From NCBI GenBank assembly GCA_946222495.1, contig CAMICF010000048.1:1-16070 (forward strand): a stretch of 16,070 bases of DNA, read 5' to 3'. This stretch comes from an uncultured Janibacter sp. (GTDB lineage Bacteria; Actinomycetota; Actinomycetes; Actinomycetales; Dermatophilaceae). This document shows, one piece after another, positions 13,767 through 16,070 of this stretch. How positions within the stretch are numbered: position 1 is the stretch's first letter; every line of letters starts with the position of its first letter. Position numbers and translations under genes: made by a program. The notes below the pieces were generated by a model. That model made no database searches. It saw only the letters and a list, made by a program, of their open reading frames with translations, and was not told the origin of the DNA.

Positions 13767-14382
13767 CGGACGGCCCCGGCGCCGCCTCGCGGCCGTCGCC
13801 GGGATCCCAGCCGGGCTCGTCGGCGGCGGGGAAGCTCGCCACGACGACCTGGTAGTGGCGCTCGCCCGTGTCGAGGGCGCGCGACGTCGGTGGACGCTCC
13901 TCGAGCACCTGCCAGATGAGGGACTCGAACCGGGTCTGGATCTCCTTCGCCTGCTCCGCCGTGACCGGGATCTGCAGGTCGCTGACCGAGGTCGCCTCGC
14001 GCCACGCCTGGTCGTCGCCACCACGGCGGGCCGCGGCCGCCTGCATCCGGCCCGCGGCGCTCGACACGGCCAGCTGGTGGAAGGCGTCCTGGGCGTCCCG
14101 ACCCTCGTCCCCGGACCCCGCATCGATCGGGACCGAGGTCATCTGGGTCGTCGCCTGCCACCACCGGTCCCGCTTGGTGCCGAGCTCCGGGGCCTCCTCG
14201 ACGAAGCCGTGGGTGGCGAGCTGGCGGAGGTGATAGCTCGTCGCGCCGGAGTTGAGACCGAGCCGGCGGGCGACCTGGCTGGCCGTCGCGGGACCGTGCG
14301 TCCGCAGCAGGCCGAGCATCCGCAGACGAAGGGGGTGGGAGAGCGCCTTGAGCTGGGTGACATCGGGGACGACGGGTTCCAT
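13759..14382 (-). CDS. ArsR-type winged-helix transcriptional regulator
   Basis: A 207-residue regulator. The N-terminal winged helix starts at LKALSHPLRLRMLGLLRTHG (11-30), followed by the helix-turn-helix TASQVARRLGLNSGATSYHLRQL (33-55) and wing HGFVEEAPELGTKRDRWWQAT. No metal-binding Cys pair is present, so it is not a classical metal sensor. The C-terminal ~120 residues (AEQAKEIQTRFESLIWQVL, then HYQVVVASFPA) may bind a ligand or mediate dimerisation. ATG 14382 is the right start: a TACGGT -10 box ends 6 nt before it, so the message is probably leaderless. The same frame is open further upstream but would run through the palindrome at 14396-14431. The first gene of a two-gene unit with the MFS exporter. 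Confidence 0.9.
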   Translation of the reverse strand: MEPVVPDVTQLKALSHPLRLRMLGLLRTHGPATASQVARRLGLNSGATSYHLRQLATHGFVEEAPELGTKRDRWWQATTQMTSVPIDAGSGDEGRDAQDAFHQLAVSSAAGRMQAAAARRGGDDQAWREATSVSDLQIPVTAEQAKEIQTRFESLIWQVLEERPPTSRALDTGERHYQVVVASFPAADEPGWDPGDGREAAPGPSDA

Positions 14383-14388
14383 GGGTCC

Positions 14389-14417
14389 ACCGTAGACCGC
14401 AAAGAAACATTTGCAAA
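14389..14417 (-). promoter_or_regulatory. Promoter of the ArsR-MFS unit
   Basis: On the minus strand TTGCAA (within the palindrome centre, 14411-14416) is followed after 16 nt by TACGGT (14389-14394), which ends 6 nt before ATG 14382. Transcription would start at or next to the A of ATG. Confidence 0.5.
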
Positions 14418-14431
14418 GGGTTCTTTGCGGT
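14396..14431. promoter_or_regulatory. 36-bp near-perfect palindrome, probable operator
   Basis: ACCGCAAAGAA (14396-14406) and TTCTTTGCGGT (14421-14431) are perfect inverted repeats around a central palindrome TTTGCAAA (14410-14417) on the same axis. In all, 16 of 18 base pairs are symmetric. It covers the -35 and spacer of the ArsR gene promoter, so the regulator probably represses itself and the exporter here. Confidence 0.75.
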
Positions 14432-14439
14432 GAGCAGGG

Positions 14440-14466
14440 GGGTGAGTGTTCGTGGGTGAGTGTTCG
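14440..14466 (+). repeat. Tandem 13-bp direct repeat upstream of the secreted nuclease/phosphatase
   Basis: GGGTGAGTGTTCG occurs at 14440-14452 and again at 14454-14466, one base apart. A 14-bp period is close to one and a third helical turns. It lies 47 nt before the start codon at 14513, where an activator would sit. Confidence 0.6.
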
Positions 14467-14499
14467 CGCCACCGACAGGCGGCGTTCGCCCGCCGGGCC

Positions 14500-14505
14500 T
14501 AGCGT
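14500..14505 (+). promoter_or_regulatory. -10 box of the secreted EEP-family gene
   Basis: TAGCGT ends 7 nt before ATG 14513; no ribosome site is seen, so the message is probably leaderless. No clear -35 is visible, which fits a need for an activator. Confidence 0.5.
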
Positions 14506-14512
14506 CACCACC

Positions 14513-15748
14513 ATGTGGACCTCCCGTACCCGAACCGTCACCGCGCTCGCCGGTGTCGCTGGACTGACCCTGGCCGCGGCCGCGCTGCCCGCCGCCGCCG
14601 ACGACCGCCGTGCCGGACGCGATCACCCGGGCCAGGGCCAGAAGCACGACGTGCGCTTCGCGACCTTCAACGCCTCGCTCAACCGGGCCGAGGAGGGGCA
14701 GCTCGAGCAGGACCTCTCCACCGGGGACAACGCGCAGGCGCGCAACGTCGCCGAGACGATCCAGCGGGCCAACCCCGACGTCGTCCTCGTCAACGAGTTC
14801 GACTACTCCCGCAAGGCGGCCGGCCTCTTCCGCGACAACTACCTGGAGGTCGGCCAGCGCGGCGCCGACCCGGTCGAGTACCCGTACCACTACATCGCCC
14901 CGAGCAACACGGGCGTGCCGTCCGGGCACGACCTCAACGGCGACGGGAAGGTCGGGGGTCCGGACGACGCGCACGGCTTCGGCGAGTTCCCCGGTCAGTA
15001 CGGCATGGTCGTCTACAGCAAGTACCCGATCGACAGCGCGCGGGTTCGTACCTTCCAGGACTTCCGCTGGGCGGACATGCCCGGCAACCGGATCCCGGAC
15101 GGCTACTACTCGGAGGCGGCGCGACAGGACCTGCGGCTCAGCTCGAAGAGCCACTGGGACCTGCCGATCCAGGTCGGCCGCAAGCGCGTCCACTTCCTCG
15201 TGAGCCACCCGACGCCCCCCACCTTCGACGGCGCGGAGGACCGCAACGGCCGGCGCAATGCCGACGAGATCCGCTTCTGGGGCGACTACGTCTCCGGCGG
15301 CAAGGACGCGCGCTACGTCTACGACGACGAAGGGCGCACCGGCGGGCTCGCCCGCGGGGAGAGCTTCGTCATCGCGGGTGACCAGAACGCCGACCCCCGG
15401 GACGGGGACAGCTTCGAGGGGGCGATCAACCAGCTCCTCGACCACCGTCGGGTCAACGGCTCGACGGCCCCGACGAGCCGTGGCGCGGTCGAGGCGGCCG
15501 AGGTCCAGGGCGGCGTCAACGACGAGCACGACGGCCCGGCCGCGCAGGACACCGCCGACTTCGGCGAGCCGCCCGGCAACATCCGCGCCGACTACGTCCT
15601 GCCCAGCCGTGACCTGCCCATCCGGGACTCGCGGGTCTTCTGGCCGACGAGCGAGGACCCGCTGAGCCGACTCACCGGGGTCCACCCCTTCCCGACGAGC
15701 GACCACCGTCTCGTCTGGGTGGACGCGAAGGTCGGGGGCTCGCACTAG
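14513..15748 (+). CDS. Secreted endonuclease/exonuclease/phosphatase-family protein
   Basis: A 411-residue protein. A signal peptide is clear: basic start (MWTSRTRTVT), hydrophobic core to about 25 and cleavage at PAAA-DD near residue 29-30. The mature part has the EEP active-site order: TFN (51-53), NEFD (94-97, metal-binding Glu95), SH (231-232), GDQNADP (289-295, Asp290 and Asn292), RADYVL (358-363) and SDHRLVW (396-402, Asp397-His398). It should hydrolyse phosphodiesters or phosphomonoesters outside the cell, such as DNA or phosphorylated organics; the substrate is unknown. Residues 140-151 (DLNGDGKVGGPD) match an EF-hand calcium loop. No lipobox or wall anchor is seen. It is a single gene, divergent from the ArsR unit. 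Confidence 0.9.
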   Translation: MWTSRTRTVTALAGVAGLTLAAAALPAAADDRRAGRDHPGQGQKHDVRFATFNASLNRAEEGQLEQDLSTGDNAQARNVAETIQRANPDVVLVNEFDYSRKAAGLFRDNYLEVGQRGADPVEYPYHYIAPSNTGVPSGHDLNGDGKVGGPDDAHGFGEFPGQYGMVVYSKYPIDSARVRTFQDFRWADMPGNRIPDGYYSEAARQDLRLSSKSHWDLPIQVGRKRVHFLVSHPTPPTFDGAEDRNGRRNADEIRFWGDYVSGGKDARYVYDDEGRTGGLARGESFVIAGDQNADPRDGDSFEGAINQLLDHRRVNGSTAPTSRGAVEAAEVQGGVNDEHDGPAAQDTADFGEPPGNIRADYVLPSRDLPIRDSRVFWPTSEDPLSRLTGVHPFPTSDHRLVWVDAKVGGSH

Positions 15749-15765
15749 CGCTGCGGCCGGTCGTG

Positions 15766-15842
15766 CGCCGTAGCTCGTGAGGTCTGCAGCACCTCGAGCT
15801 ACGGCGGGTGCCACGAGGTGCTGCCTGCAGTAGCTCGTGAGG
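15766..15842. repeat. Structured intergenic repeat with competing hairpins
   Basis: CGCCGTAGCTCG (15766-15777) pairs perfectly with CGAGCTACGGCG (15795-15806). GCAGCACCTCG (15786-15796) pairs with CGAGGTGCTGC (15814-15824); the two hairpins share bases and exclude each other. GTAGCTCGTGAGG is directly repeated at 15770-15782 and 15830-15842, and CTGCAG at 15784 and 15825. It follows the stop of the secreted gene, so it may act as its terminator, though there is no T-run; it could also be a dispersed genomic repeat. Confidence 0.75.
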
Positions 15843-15852
15843 GTGGGCGGGT

Positions 15853-15858
15853 TAGTGT
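15853..15858 (+). promoter_or_regulatory. -10 box of the partial gene at the right edge
   Basis: TAGTGT ends 6 nt before ATG 15865, the leaderless arrangement seen elsewhere in this window. The region where a -35 would lie is taken by the end of the intergenic repeat. Confidence 0.45.
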
Positions 15859-15864
15859 CGGGGC

Positions 15865-16070
15865 ATGACCGCTCTGGCTGTCGGCTCGGATGCCCTCCCC
15901 GACCCACTGGACGCGTACCGGGAGGCCGTGACCGGGGGCGAGGGCGTCGACGAGATCGTTACCCTCGACGGGGTCCGCGAGGCCGCCGAGCCGCTCGCGG
16001 AGTCCATCGGCGCCGCCGGTCTCCCGGCGATGCTCGCCGCCCGCGCCGCCACCCGCCGCTTCGTCGACGA
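15865..16070 (+). CDS. Unrecognised protein, 5' part only
   Basis: An open frame of 68 codons from ATG 15865 runs off the window without a stop. The protein begins MTALAVGSDALPDPLDAYRE and continues in a mainly alpha-helical, Ala-rich and acidic style (GGEGVDEIVTLDGVREAAEP, then LPAMLAARAATRRFVDD). No signal peptide or motif is visible and I cannot assign a family. Third codon positions are almost all G or C, which supports coding. The TAGTGT box 6 nt upstream supports the start. Confidence 0.65.
   Translation, partial: MTALAVGSDALPDPLDAYREAVTGGEGVDEIVTLDGVREAAEPLAESIGAAGLPAMLAARAATRRFVD

Noticed and set aside
14383..14541. Longer N-terminus for the ArsR-type regulator reading through the palindrome
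   Set aside because: The extra 53 residues show no regulator-like pattern and would overlap the operator, direct repeat and promoter of the divergent gene.
13688..15907. A 739-codon minus-strand open frame opposite the secreted EEP protein and the regulator
   Set aside because: It crosses a signal-peptide gene with all active-site motifs and the intergenic repeat; no family pattern on the minus strand.
1..16070. CRISPR array, insertion sequence, toxin-antitoxin, phage or biosynthetic cluster
   Set aside because: No spaced repeats, transposase, integrase, restriction, toxin or assembly-line domains are visible on either strand. The NYN protein could be called a toxin, but no antitoxin-like partner overlaps it.

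Overview
The window reads as chromosome of a high-GC Gram-positive bacterium (Actinomycetota), most likely a Micrococcales member of the Intrasporangiaceae type. The reasons are a GC content I estimate by eye at about 72%, strong G/C use at third codon positions, the fhaA-fhaB-pstP block beside a tRNA-Leu(CAG) gene (an arrangement known from Mycobacterium tuberculosis near oriC), and many genes whose -10 box lies only 6-7 nt before the start codon. The genus is an inference.

Layout. (1) 1-2350, minus strand: fhaA, fhaB and the 5' part of a PP2C phosphatase gene (pstP), the start of the conserved signalling and cell-wall operon that normally continues with rodA, pbpA, pknA and pknB. (2) 2578-2717, plus strand: tRNA-Leu(CAG) with encoded CCA and a strong intrinsic terminator. 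(3) 2843-4544: an orphan gene of unknown function facing a minus-strand pair of unknowns (a ~160-residue soluble protein and a 73-residue two-helix membrane protein). (4) 4617-6254: a crotonase-fold enzyme, a NYN-domain putative RNase on the minus strand and, divergent from it, a 45-residue cysteine-rich protein. (5) 6265-12416: a TetR-family regulator divergent from a four-gene fatty-acid degradation operon: thiolase (fadA), FadB-type multifunctional enzyme, a short CaiB/BaiF (AMACR-like) protein and an LCAD-type acyl-CoA dehydrogenase. A 16-bp imperfect palindrome overlaps the promoter between regulator and operon. (6) 12444-14382, minus strand: an ArsR-type regulator overlapping an MFS exporter gene, preceded by a 36-bp near-perfect palindrome. 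(7) 14513-15748: a secreted endonuclease/exonuclease/phosphatase-fold protein with an EF-hand-like loop. (8) 15766-15842: a structured intergenic repeat. (9) 15865 to the end: the 5' part of an unrecognised gene.

How the parts work together. Region 5 is a complete beta-oxidation set: dehydrogenase, hydratase plus 3-hydroxyacyl-CoA dehydrogenase, and thiolase. The racemase-like gene suggests use of 2-methyl-branched acyl chains. The TetR protein probably represses the operon and itself until an acyl-CoA ligand is present. Regions 1 and 2 are housekeeping. Region 6 looks like a self-regulated efflux pair.

I found no CRISPR array, insertion sequence, prophage or evident defence or biosynthetic system. 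The most distinctive signals are the 36-bp palindrome, the repeated leaderless-promoter geometry, the enriched octamer CGAAGGGG (sometimes forcing the rare Leu codon CTT), the truncated racemase-like protein and the intergenic repeat at 15766.
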